Positions 34,440 through 43,745 of a stretch of 64,000 bases of DNA are shown one piece after another (position 1 is the first letter of the stretch; every line of letters begins with the position of its first letter). The notes under the pieces are model-generated. The model was not told the origin of the DNA. It searched no databases and was given only the letters and a program-made list of their open reading frames with translations. Both the position numbers and the translations under genes were made by a program. Source of the DNA: Gammaproteobacteria bacterium (lineage in GTDB: Bacteria; Pseudomonadota; Gammaproteobacteria; Eutrophobiales; Eutrophobiaceae); assembly GCA_012103475.1 (NCBI GenBank), contig WLWS01000003.1, positions 62,001 through 126,000 of the forward strand, given 5' to 3'.

Positions 34440-35636
34440 TTAGAGTTTGTCTGGCGGAGGTTGCACGCCACGTGCGTGCTTGTGCACCATTTTCCGATAC
34501 TCGACGACAAATTGATCCATGGAAAATAATTGCTCTTCATCCCAACCATTGCGATTATTGTAAAAATCTTCCTGAGCTTCACGGGCCATGATGTCATCAT
34601 CATTGAAACCATCTTTTAATGCCAAATCTTCCCAGGCATTTTTGTAGCGCATCGTAAAATCTTCTTTAGCCATCTCGTCAGGGCAATTTTTCACCAGCAC
34701 CTGCCAGTATTGGTGATAGCCTTTTTTAACCGGCACATACCATTCGTATTGGGTCATTCCTGGTTGTGGCCAGTTTTCTACAAAGAGTATGGCAGGAAGG
34801 CAGAGAGAGACTCTTAGACCATATGGTGGCGTCTTGCCATAAGTGTGAATATTAAGATCGTCGCGATGCATGACTGGTTCTATGTTGTCGAAATACTTGG
34901 TGACACCTTTAGGCCATTTTTCATCGCGAATTAACATAGAATCAACACCGCTGACCGGTTCGCCGAGGGATAAGGCGATGTCCAGCGCAAGCACCAGCGC
35001 TGAATTTCTGTGAATCATGATGTGACCCGGATCACCGCCACTTTCCGCGGCCAGTCGCCAGTCGCCAATACATTCACGATGGATGCCAAGGGCCAGAGCA
35101 TCTTTGTCCTGAATGCAGGGTGCTCGCAGCGGTTCATTTTTTGGTAACTTAAAAGGTAAGTCGTCGGTTAAGGGGGGTGTTTTAAAATCTTCATCGCCGA
35201 CAAAAACGAAAATAATCCCACAATATTCTTTTACAGGGAATGTGCGAATGCCGGTTCGACCAATCAAAGGATCATTGGAAGACGCAACGATATCACACAA
35301 TTTACCGTCTTTTAGGTTGTAGGTGAATCCGTGATACCAACAGGAGACCGTTTTCTTGGTCAGACAGGTAGGTTGTTGAGAAAGTCTGACGCCGCGATGA
35401 ACACACTGATCACGAAAGCCATAGACTTTGCCGTTCGCGCGTCGGAGACCAATTCTTTCGCCGGCAATGGTGATCCCCTTAACATCGTCTTCTTTTAATT
35501 CGTAACTAAATAAACCGGGCCACCAGTGATTTCTAATACCATGTTCAGAATCGTAGTAACGTTGCAGAGACTTTTTCGGCTTCGCACGCCTCTTTCTGTT
35601 TGAGGAATTCGCTTTATCTTCTTTTGTATTGGCCAT
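34440..35636 (-). CDS. Rieske [2Fe-2S] oxygenase, CarAa-like terminal component
   Basis: Catalytic subunit of a non-heme iron oxygenase, 398 residues. The Rieske site is QCVHRGVRL...SCWYHGFTY (CxH and CxxH). The mononuclear iron site is GGDPGHIMIHRNS (two His), with a likely acid in GFNDDDIMAREAQEDFY. Stretches such as SEHGIRNHWWPGLFS, LCDIVASSNDPLIGR and FPVKEYCGIIFVFVGD resemble carbazole 1,9a-dioxygenase CarAa, a one-subunit type. A basic lysine-rich N-terminus precedes the domain. Ferredoxin and reductase partners are not nearby. The natural substrate is unknown. Confidence 0.88.
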   Translation of the reverse strand: MANTKEDKANSSNRKRRAKPKKSLQRYYDSEHGIRNHWWPGLFSYELKEDDVKGITIAGERIGLRRANGKVYGFRDQCVHRGVRLSQQPTCLTKKTVSCWYHGFTYNLKDGKLCDIVASSNDPLIGRTGIRTFPVKEYCGIIFVFVGDEDFKTPPLTDDLPFKLPKNEPLRAPCIQDKDALALGIHRECIGDWRLAAESGGDPGHIMIHRNSALVLALDIALSLGEPVSGVDSMLIRDEKWPKGVTKYFDNIEPVMHRDDLNIHTYGKTPPYGLRVSLCLPAILFVENWPQPGMTQYEWYVPVKKGYHQYWQVLVKNCPDEMAKEDFTMRYKNAWEDLALKDGFNDDDIMAREAQEDFYNNRNGWDEEQLFSMDQFVVEYRKMVHKHARGVQPPPDKL

Positions 35637-35699
35637 TCCTGCTTCACTCCGGCTGATCTTGAGCTTTCATTTTAACTCTAACGCTGAATAAGTTTAAAT

Positions 35700-36302
35700 T
35701 TATTTTTTACAGGTATTTTTTGCTACATCCTTCAGCAAACGTTTGACCAGTGCCTGCAACTCAGGAATCACTTCGTTCTCAAACCAGGGGTTCTTTTTAA
35801 GCCATATATTGTTGCGGGGAGAGGGATGTGGGAGTACAAAATAGTCAGGAAGGTAGTCGTGGTGTTTTCCAACAGTTTCTGTAAGTGTCGGCCGCCTGAG
35901 TTCCTGTAAAAAGTACTGCTGCGAATACTGTCCGGTCAGAATCAGCAGTTTCTTTTGTTGTATAGATTTCAGAACCGCCTGCATCCAGGTTTCCGCACAT
36001 TCAGGTCTGGGCGGCAAGTCACCGCTTTTGCCTCTGCCTGGATAGCAAAATCCCATGGGTACGATACTGAAGTGTCTGGTGCAATAAAATGTGTCAGCGT
36101 CGACACCGAGCCATTCACGCAGCCGCTTTCCACTCGCATCGTTCCATGGAACCCTGCTTTCATGGACTTTCAGTCCAGGCGCCTGTCCTATGATGACAAT
36201 AGGCGATGTTGAGGAAAATTGCAGAACAGGTCTGGGAGCTTTTGGTAAAGCTGCTTTACACAAGGTACAGGCCCTGATTTCTTCTATAAGTGTTTTTTTC
36301 AT
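35700..36302 (-). CDS. Uracil-DNA glycosylase-like family protein
   Basis: A 200-residue member of the UDG superfamily: cysteine pair RACTLCKAAL near the N-terminus, motif A-like IVIIGQAPGLKVHESRVPW, and motif B-like LPHPSPRNNIWLKKNPWFE. DNA uracil repair is likely, but the active-site motif is the divergent GQAPG form, and this short gammaproteobacterial group is less studied than Ung. Further cysteines (FYCTRHF, RPECAET) could form an Fe-S cluster as in family 4; that is not certain. Confidence 0.8.
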   Translation of the reverse strand: MKKTLIEEIRACTLCKAALPKAPRPVLQFSSTSPIVIIGQAPGLKVHESRVPWNDASGKRLREWLGVDADTFYCTRHFSIVPMGFCYPGRGKSGDLPPRPECAETWMQAVLKSIQQKKLLILTGQYSQQYFLQELRRPTLTETVGKHHDYLPDYFVLPHPSPRNNIWLKKNPWFENEVIPELQALVKRLLKDVAKNTCKK

Positions 36303-36391
36303 GAAAAGTATTCAATTAACGACACTTTCATTTTAACTGGTTTTCCCTAGAGCAGAGTTAATGATAACTGCTTGGCATATTTTTATAAGCT

Positions 36392-36484
36392 TTTGTGACA
36401 CAAATCCCGCTTCTGCCAAATCATCAAACTGCTAATACTATTGTTGGCCAGACTGGCATGAGGATTGCTGGTTAAGTATTAACC
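36392..36484 (+). promoter_or_regulatory. Three dyad elements upstream of the GGDEF gene
   Basis: The 266-base gap before the diguanylate cyclase holds three perfect dyads: TTTGTG-A-CACAAA (36392-36404), GCCAG-A-CTGGC near 36448, and GGTTAA-GTA-TTAACC (36470-36484). Such density suggests operator sites. The regulators are not identified, and the first dyad does not fit the CRP spacing TGTGA-N6-TCACA. Confidence 0.35.
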
Positions 36485-36568
36485 TGATAAAACAATAAAC
36501 AATAGCTTGTGCGATGAGGAGTTTGGAATCTTTGTCCGGATAAGTTAGTAAAAAGGAAAGTAGAGATT

Positions 36569-37657
36569 TTGAATACCTCCAATAAATTCTGGCAAACGAA
36601 TGACAATGACGTAAATATTGTTGAGTTAAAAGGATTTTCCCGAAGTATCGCTGAACTGGAATGGCTTCTCCTGATTCTCGTTATACTCTACATAGTCACT
36701 CCCGGTACCAATGTAGTTGATGACTGGATAATCGTAAAAGCCAGTGTTTGTTATGGCATGTTCGTACTTGCTTTCAGGTACCTGAATTTCTATCGTCGTG
36801 AAACTCGTTTGAAGCTGGGAGTGGAAATATGGGCGATGGTGGTATTTATCACCATTATTCTCTGGTATACCGGCAAGATTCACAGTCCCCTGTTAAACCT
36901 TTATTTACTTGTGATAATCACAAGTGGTCTGACCATGGGTAAATTCTCAACCACATTAATACTTGCTGTGATTTCCAGTATTTATCTGTACATGGGAATG
37001 CCGGGCTATCTCACCGGTATTTTCACTGCCGAACAATTCGGACTGATTATGACGGTGTTTGCGCCCTATATACTAATTGCCTATCTGACGACAATGTTGT
37101 CTGCAGACCTGCATTTTGCGAAGAAAATGTTCAAGCAGTTATCGGAAACGGACGAATTGACCGGACTGGAAAACCTGAGAAGTTTTAAAAACACTCTGTT
37201 CACAGAAATTCAAAAAGCCAGTCGCTACAAACATGTGTTTTCTGTATTAATAATTGATGCCGATGGGCTCAAAAAAATTAATGATAAACACGGTCATGAA
37301 GCCGGTAACACACTGATTAGGACAGTAGCCAATTCGATAAAATCCTGTTTGAGAGAATCCGATTCTCTGGCACGTTACGGTGGCGATGAATTTGTTGTTT
37401 TGTTACCTGAAACTGAGCGAGAGGCTGCTCTGGAGGCAGGTGAACGAATACGCAAGGCGGTCGAAAACACTGCTGTTGATCTTGATGGAAAAAAACTTAA
37501 CACCACGGTAAGTATTGGTATTGCCAGCTATCCGGCACATGCAGCAAGTCTTGATGAGTTAATACAGCGAGCTGATGCTGCTCTGTATACAAGTAAAACG
37601 GGTGGACGTAATGTGGTCTCTGCCCATCCATTCATGAAAGAGGAGCCTCTGAGCTAA
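36569..37657 (+). CDS. Membrane-bound GGDEF diguanylate cyclase
   Basis: Makes cyclic di-GMP from two GTP. The 362 residues contain five or six hydrophobic helices (about residues 30-185), then a GGDEF domain: LTGLENLRSF, IDADGLKKINDKHGHEAGN (Mg-binding Asp) and ARYGGDEFVVLLPE. RESD five residues before GGDEF is the intact allosteric I-site (RxxD), so product inhibition is expected. TTG at 36569 is taken as start because GGAAAG lies eight bases upstream and the next ATG is inside a membrane helix. The input signal of the membrane part is unknown. Confidence 0.92.
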   Translation: MNTSNKFWQTNDNDVNIVELKGFSRSIAELEWLLLILVILYIVTPGTNVVDDWIIVKASVCYGMFVLAFRYLNFYRRETRLKLGVEIWAMVVFITIILWYTGKIHSPLLNLYLLVIITSGLTMGKFSTTLILAVISSIYLYMGMPGYLTGIFTAEQFGLIMTVFAPYILIAYLTTMLSADLHFAKKMFKQLSETDELTGLENLRSFKNTLFTEIQKASRYKHVFSVLIIDADGLKKINDKHGHEAGNTLIRTVANSIKSCLRESDSLARYGGDEFVVLLPETEREAALEAGERIRKAVENTAVDLDGKKLNTTVSIGIASYPAHAASLDELIQRADAALYTSKTGGRNVVSAHPFMKEEPLS

Positions 37658-37781
37658 CTTTCGCTTTTCAGTCTCATAAGATTAAAGTCTTTTTGATTCA
37701 TGTACTTATGGCAGTTTTAATTGTATCTGTCCGGACCGGGACGAAAGTTATCATAAAGTCCTGAAAATAAAGCAAGTTCTC

Positions 37782-37811
37782 ATTACATATCCGCCCAAAC
37801 TCGTTTATAAT
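37782..37811 (+). promoter_or_regulatory. Candidate sigma-70 promoter of the EF-G2 gene
   Basis: ATTACA (4 of 6 to TTGACA), an 18-base spacer and a perfect TATAAT (37806-37811) lie 125 bases before the start codon. The leader this predicts would include the hairpin at 37861-37895. Confidence 0.45.
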
Positions 37812-37860
37812 CGCGCCTTTTTTGACGGCGTATGTGCATTGCAGCAATTCATCATGCGCA

Positions 37861-37895
37861 GACGATGGCAGTACGGGTATACCGGGCTGCTCGTC
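37861..37895 (+). other. Long imperfect hairpin in the EF-G2 leader
   Basis: GACGA (37861-37865) pairs with TCGTC (37891-37895). Inside, GCAG pairs with CTGC and CGG with CCG around a GTATA loop, separated by small internal loops. It may act as a post-transcriptional control element of the following elongation factor gene. The pairing is seen; the function is a guess. Confidence 0.4.
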
Positions 37896-37935
37896 AAACT
37901 CTCACAACTCTCGATAACATGAAAGAAGCAGGAAA

Positions 37936-40023
37936 ATGACTGATCTAGCGAAATACAGAAATATAGGCATCTTCGCCCACGTTGATGCAGGTAAAACCAC
38001 GACCACCGAGCGTATTCTGAAACTGACCGGAAAGATTCATAAAACCGGAGAGGTTCACGATGGCGAGGCCACTACCGACTTCATGGAACAAGAGCAGGAA
38101 CGTGGAATCACAATTCAGTCTGCTGCGACCAGTTGTGAGTGGAACGCGCATCGTCTTAATATCATTGATACGCCGGGACACGTTGATTTCACTATTGAGG
38201 TCTATCGCTCCTTAAAGGTGCTTGACGGTGGTGTAGGTGTATTTTGCGGTTCCGGCGGTGTTGAACCTCAGTCGGAAACAAACTGGCGTTATGCCAATGA
38301 CTCAGAAGTATCCCGTATTATTTTCGTGAATAAACTGGATCGCGTTGGTGCAGATTTTTATCGCGTCGTCGGGCAAATTCAGGACGTGCTTAATGCTCAT
38401 CCTCTTGTGATGGTATTGCCAATTGGCATTGAAGATCAGTTCAAAGGTGTGGTTGATCTGTTAAGCCGTAAGGCATGGGTCTGGACTGATGACATGGATC
38501 CTATGAGTTTTACCGTTGATGAGCCGCCTGCAGAAATGGCAGATCAGATAGAAGAATGGCGTGAAAAACTGGTAGAAACGGCTATTGAGCAGGATGACGA
38601 TCTAATGGAGCAGTATCTGGAAGGCAATGAGCCTTCAATAGATGATCTTAAACGTTGCATTCGCAAAGGCACGATCAATCTCGATTTTTTCCCGACTTTT
38701 TGTGGCTCGGCTTTTAAGAACAAGGGTGTGCAGATTGTACTTGATGCGGTTGTCGACTATCTGCCGGATCCGACTGAAGTGAAACCACAACCTGAAATCG
38801 ATCTGGAAGGTAATGAAACCGGCGAATTCGCAATTGTTGATCCGGACGCACCTCTGCGCGCACTGGCTTTTAAAATTATGGATGATCGCTACGGAGCTCT
38901 GACCTTTATCAGAATTTACTCTGGTAAATTAGGTAAAGGCACAAACATAATGAATACATTCACTGGTAAAACCGAGCGTATCGGCCGTCTGGTGGAAATG
39001 CATGCGGACTCTCGTGAAGAACTGGATAGTGCTCAGGCTGGTGATATTGTTGCGATTATAGGTATGAAAAATGTACAAACCGGACATACATTATGTGATC
39101 CGGATAAGCCGGCTACTCTTGAGCCAATGGTTTTTCCTGATCCGGTTATTTCTATTGCGGTTTCACCGAATGATAAGGCGGCCTCTGAAAAACTCGGTAT
39201 CGCAATTGGCAAGATGGTGAAGGAAGATCCATCGTTTCGTGTAGAAACAGACCAGGACAGCGGAGAAACCATTCTTAAAGGAATGGGGGAATTACACCTC
39301 GACATCAAGATCGATATTCTTAAACGCACACACGGAATCGACGTTACGGTTGGTAAACCACAGGTTGCCTATCGGGAGACTATCACTAAACGACTCGAAG
39401 ACAGCTATACCCATAAGAAACAGACTGGTGGTTCAGGACAATTTGCCAAAATTGATTATGTTCTTGAGCCAGGTGAAGCCGGTTCCGGATTCGAGTTTGA
39501 GTCCACAGTTACCGGTGGTAATGTCCCGCGTGAATTCTGGCCGGCTGTTGAAAAAGGTTTTGTTAAGAGCATGGTGAAAGGTGTATTGGCGGGTTACCCC
39601 TGCCTCGATTTCAAAGTAAACCTCTATGACGGCGCTTTCCATGCGGTTGATTCATCCGCGGTGGCCTTTGAACTGGCTTCTGCTGCAGCCTATAGACAAA
39701 GTATGCCGAAAGCCGGACCACAATTAATGGAGCCGATCATGAAGGTTGATGTTTATACCCCGGAGGATCATGTTGGTGATGTGATCGGTGATTTAAATCG
39801 TCGCCGTTCCATCATTAAATCTCAGGAGGCAGGTGCAACAGGTGTTCGAATCAAGGCCGAAAGTCCTTTGAGTGAGATGTTTGGTTATATCGGTGCACTT
39901 CGTACAATTACTTCCGGACGTGGGCAGTTTTCGATGGAATTCCTGCATTATCTGCCTTGCCCGAAAAATGTGTCTGAAGAAATTATTAAGGAAGTGCAGG
40001 AGCGGGAAGCCGCAGCCGACTAA
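37936..40023 (+). CDS. fusA2: Elongation factor G, second paralog (EF-G2)
   Basis: Translational GTPase of 695 residues with all five EF-G domains. G motifs: [14 protein letters not shown] (G1), DTPGHVDF (G3) and NKLD (G4). It stands alone rather than in the str operon, and its start ([19 protein letters not shown]) and [20 protein letters not shown] match the EF-G2 paralog of gammaproteobacteria, not the main FusA. Paralog roles may include growth under stress or ribosome recycling. The 278-base upstream region has a promoter-like pair and a hairpin. Confidence 0.93.
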   Translation: MTDLAKYRNIGIFAHVDAGKTTTTERILKLTGKIHKTGEVHDGEATTDFMEQEQERGITIQSAATSCEWNAHRLNIIDTPGHVDFTIEVYRSLKVLDGGVGVFCGSGGVEPQSETNWRYANDSEVSRIIFVNKLDRVGADFYRVVGQIQDVLNAHPLVMVLPIGIEDQFKGVVDLLSRKAWVWTDDMDPMSFTVDEPPAEMADQIEEWREKLVETAIEQDDDLMEQYLEGNEPSIDDLKRCIRKGTINLDFFPTFCGSAFKNKGVQIVLDAVVDYLPDPTEVKPQPEIDLEGNETGEFAIVDPDAPLRALAFKIMDDRYGALTFIRIYSGKLGKGTNIMNTFTGKTERIGRLVEMHADSREELDSAQAGDIVAIIGMKNVQTGHTLCDPDKPATLEPMVFPDPVISIAVSPNDKAASEKLGIAIGKMVKEDPSFRVETDQDSGETILKGMGELHLDIKIDILKRTHGIDVTVGKPQVAYRETITKRLEDSYTHKKQTGGSGQFAKIDYVLEPGEAGSGFEFESTVTGGNVPREFWPAVEKGFVKSMVKGVLAGYPCLDFKVNLYDGAFHAVDSSAVAFELASAAAYRQSMPKAGPQLMEPIMKVDVYTPEDHVGDVIGDLNRRRSIIKSQEAGATGVRIKAESPLSEMFGYIGALRTITSGRGQFSMEFLHYLPCPKNVSEEIIKEVQEREAAAD

Positions 40024-40044
40024 GACACTGCACTACCCTCAGGT

Positions 40045-40527
40045 TTATGGACTGAATTTGCGCGTGTCGAGATAGACGCGCGCGCGGATTACTTTACCCA
40101 GATCATTAAATTCGACAATAGCAACGTTGGGAAGTGAGATAATCTCGCCACTGACCTTATGCTTCGCCTCTGTAATCAATTCCGATATTGACACGTTTCT
40201 ATCGATAACTCGTCGTAACTCTGTTTGCCTGAAATCTGTATAGACATCCAGATAACGTAGATAAGTGGCACGGATTTCATCGATGCCGCGGGCGTGTACA
40301 GTGGGGGTTATTCGCTCTGCATTCTCATCCCAATGACTTAAGTATTTTTCCAGATTCCCTGAAGCAATATCATTATTAAATGAATTCCAGAATCTCGTTG
40401 AATAAGTATCAGTTAACGATTCATCAAAAGCCTGATCAGCGGTGAAAGAAAAACTGGACAGACTTAGACAAAAAAATAGCAGTATGCAGCGCAGCAGATT
40501 TTTCTGAGTCAATCTTTTGTTTATCAT
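40045..40527 (-). CDS. Exported SnoaL/NTF2-like protein
   Basis: A 160-residue protein with a signal peptide (LLRCILLFFCLSLSSFSFTA) and an NTF2-like alpha+beta domain (FWNSFNNDIASGNLEKYLSHWDENAERITPT in parts, RGIDEIRATYLRYLDVY). The frame is open further upstream, but ATG 40527 with GGAAAG before it starts the signal peptide cleanly. The function is unknown. It follows the PPOX-like gene by 35 bases and may be co-transcribed with it. Confidence 0.72.
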   Translation of the reverse strand: MINKRLTQKNLLRCILLFFCLSLSSFSFTADQAFDESLTDTYSTRFWNSFNNDIASGNLEKYLSHWDENAERITPTVHARGIDEIRATYLRYLDVYTDFRQTELRRVIDRNVSISELITEAKHKVSGEIISLPNVAIVEFNDLGKVIRARVYLDTRKFSP

Positions 40528-40562
40528 TTTGTGTCTTTCCTGAATTTCAGTGAGGTGAGTTA

Positions 40563-41027
40563 TTAATATTCCACGTCTAATTTCGAATGATCCCATGTTT
40601 TCGTTTCAACTGGTCTCACCACAATTACGGTTTTTTTTGAACACATTCTAGCCGCTAACTCTTCAGCCTGAGTGTCGGTTAATTCTTTTTGATTGCGCAG
40701 AATCAGAGCGGTCTCATAGCGCTTTACCTTATCTGGATCATTTACTAATTCAGCATCGGAATTGATAGAAGCGCCACGTAGTTCCTTATAGTCCTGTCCA
40801 TCTTCGCAGAGCAGTGCAATGCTCGGATTACGTTTCAGGTTGAGTATTTTCTGGGACTTGCTATAACTAACTAGAATGATATTACCGTCGTCAATAGTAA
40901 ACCACATTGTTACAAGATGCGGCGTACCGTCATTATTTAAGTTGCACACGTGCATTGATTTTTGTGAGGTAATAAAATGCCACATTTCCTCAGTATTCAT
41001 CTGAATGCTATTACGGCGGTTTGACAT
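40563..41027 (-). CDS. Pyridoxamine 5'-phosphate oxidase-like flavin-binding protein
   Basis: A 154-residue split-barrel protein of the PPOX family: MHVCNLNNDGTPHLVTMWFTIDDGN, SYSKSQKILNLKRNPSIALLCED, and a C-terminal VRPVETKTWDHSKL. The layout resembles the PPOX-class F420/FMN-dependent oxidoreductases rather than PdxH. The cofactor and substrate cannot be set from sequence. It is divergent from the FAD-monooxygenase gene, 114 bases away. Confidence 0.82.
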   Translation of the reverse strand: MSNRRNSIQMNTEEMWHFITSQKSMHVCNLNNDGTPHLVTMWFTIDDGNIILVSYSKSQKILNLKRNPSIALLCEDGQDYKELRGASINSDAELVNDPDKVKRYETALILRNQKELTDTQAEELAARMCSKKTVIVVRPVETKTWDHSKLDVEY

Positions 41028-41141
41028 GGTTTTATTTTTCGGGCTTGTTTAGCTCAAATGATACTCGAATTCGTATCAATGACAGAATAAATTAAGCTAG
41101 TTACGTTCAATGTTCAGCAATTACAGAGAGGCTTGAGATTT

Positions 41142-42392
41142 ATGAAAGTGATTATTGCAGGAGCAGGTATTGGTGGTTTAACGGCGGCACTGAGCCTGCA
41201 AAAAATTGGTGTGGATGTCAGATTGTTTGAAAGTGTCTCGAGTATTCGATCTTTGGGGGTCGGGATCAACGTACTACCTCATGCGACCAGAGAATTATTC
41301 GCGCTTGGCCTGCAGGCTGAATTGGACAGCTTTGCCATCAAAACGCGAGCGATGAAGTACTTCACGCGTCGTGGCAAAGAGGTCATCAGCGTTCCCTGTG
41401 GTGAGTATGCCGGTTATAAATGGCCACAATACTCGCTGCACAGAGGCGAGTTTCAAATGATGCTGTTGAATGCCTTTAAGCAACGTGCGGGAGCAGACAA
41501 AGTAATATGTGGACATGCGATTTCAGAATTTGAACAGGACGAAAAAGGTGTCAAGGCGACGTTTATTGATTCGAAAACGAAGGAAGTATTGAGCACCGAA
41601 ACTGCTGATCTCCTGATTGCGGCGGATGGTTTACATTCTGTGGTAAGAAAACAGTTGTACCCTAATGAGGGGCGTCCGGTATTTTCGAAAATAATTTGTT
41701 ACCGCGGCGCAGTTGAATCAACTCCGTATCTGGACGGAGAATCAATGATCATTTGTGGTGATAATCGCTTAAGGCTGGTTTCCTATCCGATATCTGAAAC
41801 ACAACGCCGGCAAGGCAATAGCCATATCAACTGGATTGCCTCGGTACCGTTTGAAAGTGATACGGTAGGAAGAGAAGACTGGGCTCAACAAAGCCGGCCG
41901 GACAAGCTCCTGGAGCTTTATCGTGACTGGCAGTTCGACTGGCTGAATGTTCCGCAATTGATTCAGTCGGCCAAGGAGATGTTTGAGTTTCCGGTGTATG
42001 ACAGAGATCCTCTGAAACGATGGACATTTGACCGCGTCACACTGCTTGGAGACGCGGCTCACCCTCTAATTCCGGTGAGTTCCAGTGGTGCGGTGCATGC
42101 CATTATCGACGGCAGAGCGCTGGCCTATGCACTGGGCTCTCATGATAACCCGCTTGATGGTTTGATAGCCTACGAACAGGATCGTCTGCCAAAAGCCAAC
42201 AGAGTTGTGGTTGCCAGCAGAAATAATGGTCCGGATGAAGTTCTCGAGATTGTCAGGCGAGAGTGTGATGATGCAGATAATATATTTGACTATGTTGACA
42301 GAAATGTATTTCAAAAAGTCATCGATGATTTTAAAGAATTATCTGGTTTCGGAATCGACACTCTGAACAATCTTGATAGTTACGAGATCTAA
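41142..42392 (+). CDS. PhzS-like FAD-dependent monooxygenase
   Basis: Single-component class A flavoprotein hydroxylase, 416 residues. FAD motif IIAGAGIGGLTAAL, the second nucleotide motif AADGLHSVVR, and GDAAHPLIPVSSSGAVHAI close to the C-terminal third. The segments SLGVGINVLPHA, QYSLHRGEFQMMLL and NWIASVP follow PhzS of Pseudomonas (phenazine hydroxylase) closely, but no phenazine genes are present. ATG 41142 is chosen over TTG 41133 because GAGAGG is then well spaced. The natural substrate is unknown. Confidence 0.88.
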   Translation: MKVIIAGAGIGGLTAALSLQKIGVDVRLFESVSSIRSLGVGINVLPHATRELFALGLQAELDSFAIKTRAMKYFTRRGKEVISVPCGEYAGYKWPQYSLHRGEFQMMLLNAFKQRAGADKVICGHAISEFEQDEKGVKATFIDSKTKEVLSTETADLLIAADGLHSVVRKQLYPNEGRPVFSKIICYRGAVESTPYLDGESMIICGDNRLRLVSYPISETQRRQGNSHINWIASVPFESDTVGREDWAQQSRPDKLLELYRDWQFDWLNVPQLIQSAKEMFEFPVYDRDPLKRWTFDRVTLLGDAAHPLIPVSSSGAVHAIIDGRALAYALGSHDNPLDGLIAYEQDRLPKANRVVVASRNNGPDEVLEIVRRECDDADNIFDYVDRNVFQKVIDDFKELSGFGIDTLNNLDSYEI

Positions 42393-42401
42393 ACCTCTCT
42401 T

Positions 42402-42833
42402 ATGAGCAAAACACTGGTAATTCTACTCATCGGTATGGCCTTTCTTCTCTGGAAGTTTGTTCTGTTTCCGGAAAAACTGGATTTTACAGACAAGATGAAA
42501 GTTCTTCAGGGTTTAACCTTGGCAAAGAGTCACAAACAGGCGGTAATAAAATACTGGCAGGCTAATAAAACATTCCCCAGCGAAGAGCAATGGCAGGCCG
42601 ACGGACCTGAAATGAATGTGAATCTTGGAAACTCAATTGTCAGTAAAATCACGGTAGGCGAAAAAACACCCGGAACTATTACACTTTACTATTCAAACTC
42701 GCGAGATCCGGGTCTTGCTCCGCAGATATCGGGAAAGTATTTAAGCCTGAACCCCTACGAATACAATGGAAAAATAGAATGGTCATGTAAAGGCAATATA
42801 CCTGAAGAGTTTGTGCCTAAAGCCTGCCGTTAA
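42402..42833 (+). CDS. Type IV pilin-like protein lacking a prepilin cleavage motif
   Basis: A 143-residue protein with one N-terminal membrane helix (LVILLIGMAFLLWKFVLF), then a soluble domain whose C-terminal half resembles the type IV pilin globular domain: GTITLYYSNSRDP, SGKYLSLNPYEYNGKIEWSCKG and a final disulfide-type pair ending PKACR. The G-F-T-L-I-E-L prepilin peptidase site is absent, so it would not be processed into a pilus in the usual way. It starts nine bases after the PhzS-like gene, suggesting shared transcription. Confidence 0.65.
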   Translation: MSKTLVILLIGMAFLLWKFVLFPEKLDFTDKMKVLQGLTLAKSHKQAVIKYWQANKTFPSEEQWQADGPEMNVNLGNSIVSKITVGEKTPGTITLYYSNSRDPGLAPQISGKYLSLNPYEYNGKIEWSCKGNIPEEFVPKACR

Positions 42834-42843
42834 TCAATTCTGC

Positions 42844-43629
42844 TTACCAATTATTTCTCAATTTTCTAAGCGCAAGAAAAACGCTTTTTTCATCTGCATC
42901 TGGCGCAAGAGAATTGTCCAGCTCGCGTAATCTGGCAATGACTTCCGGATTACTTAAGCGAAAAAAGGTATTAATCTCCTTCTCCATGGCAATGGAGGTC
43001 AGCATCGCAGAATTAGGGTCCTGATTTTCTAACTTTCCTAGCAAGCTCTTAGCCTGTGCATTACCGGGCTCTCTATCCAGCGTAAACTGAAGATTGTTAA
43101 CAATGTAATCATGCCCAGGATAAATCAGAGTGTTATCTGGTAGCCTAGCCAACTGAGTGGCGAAGGTCATGTAGAGTTCATCAGGATGACCGCCGTTGTG
43201 ACAGTTACCAGCGCCGGCATTAAACAGCGTGTCGCCGCAAAAAAGTGCGGGTGTATCTGATCTCGACAACAAGCAGACATGACTCATGGTATGTCCGGGT
43301 GTATCAAGCGCTTCGAGTTCGACCTGCTTACCAACCTTGATAACAGCACCTGCATTTAACGGGACATCGACCCCATTAATTCTGGCACTGGCGTGAGCCA
43401 GAAGTTTTGCGCCAGTGGAATTGATTACCGCGTCGTTGCCGCCCGTATGATCACCGTGTTCATGTGTGTTCAGAACCTGAGTAATCTCCCAGCCTTTGCT
43501 TTTAGCAAGATGCAGACACTTCTCGTGATCAAGAGGATCGATTGCCAGAGCTTCTCCTGTTTCCGGACAAGCGATCAGGTAATTGAAGTTTCGCCAGTTA
43601 TTACCAGTCCAGATCTGTTCAATAATCAT
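42844..43629 (-). CDS. gloB: Hydroxyacylglutathione hydrolase (glyoxalase II)
   Basis: Hydrolyses S-D-lactoylglutathione in methylglyoxal detoxification. The 261-residue metallo-beta-lactamase-fold enzyme has the di-metal motif NTHEHGDHTGGND, plus DTPGHTMSHVCLL, CGDTLFNAGAGNC and YPGHDYIVNNLQF. The length is typical. Together with glutathione reductase at 52 kb it points to a glutathione-based thiol system. Confidence 0.93.
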   Translation of the reverse strand: MIIEQIWTGNNWRNFNYLIACPETGEALAIDPLDHEKCLHLAKSKGWEITQVLNTHEHGDHTGGNDAVINSTGAKLLAHASARINGVDVPLNAGAVIKVGKQVELEALDTPGHTMSHVCLLSRSDTPALFCGDTLFNAGAGNCHNGGHPDELYMTFATQLARLPDNTLIYPGHDYIVNNLQFTLDREPGNAQAKSLLGKLENQDPNSAMLTSIAMEKEINTFFRLSNPEVIARLRELDNSLAPDADEKSVFLALRKLRNNW

Positions 43630-43745
43630 TTTCTATAAACTCTATTTAGGTCGAAGACCCTAGTTTACTACGCAATGGAAGAAAGAAAATACCTGAGCTA
43701 GTATTCAGACTGAATTAGATAAATTTGCTCAGGAAAAGCCACAAT

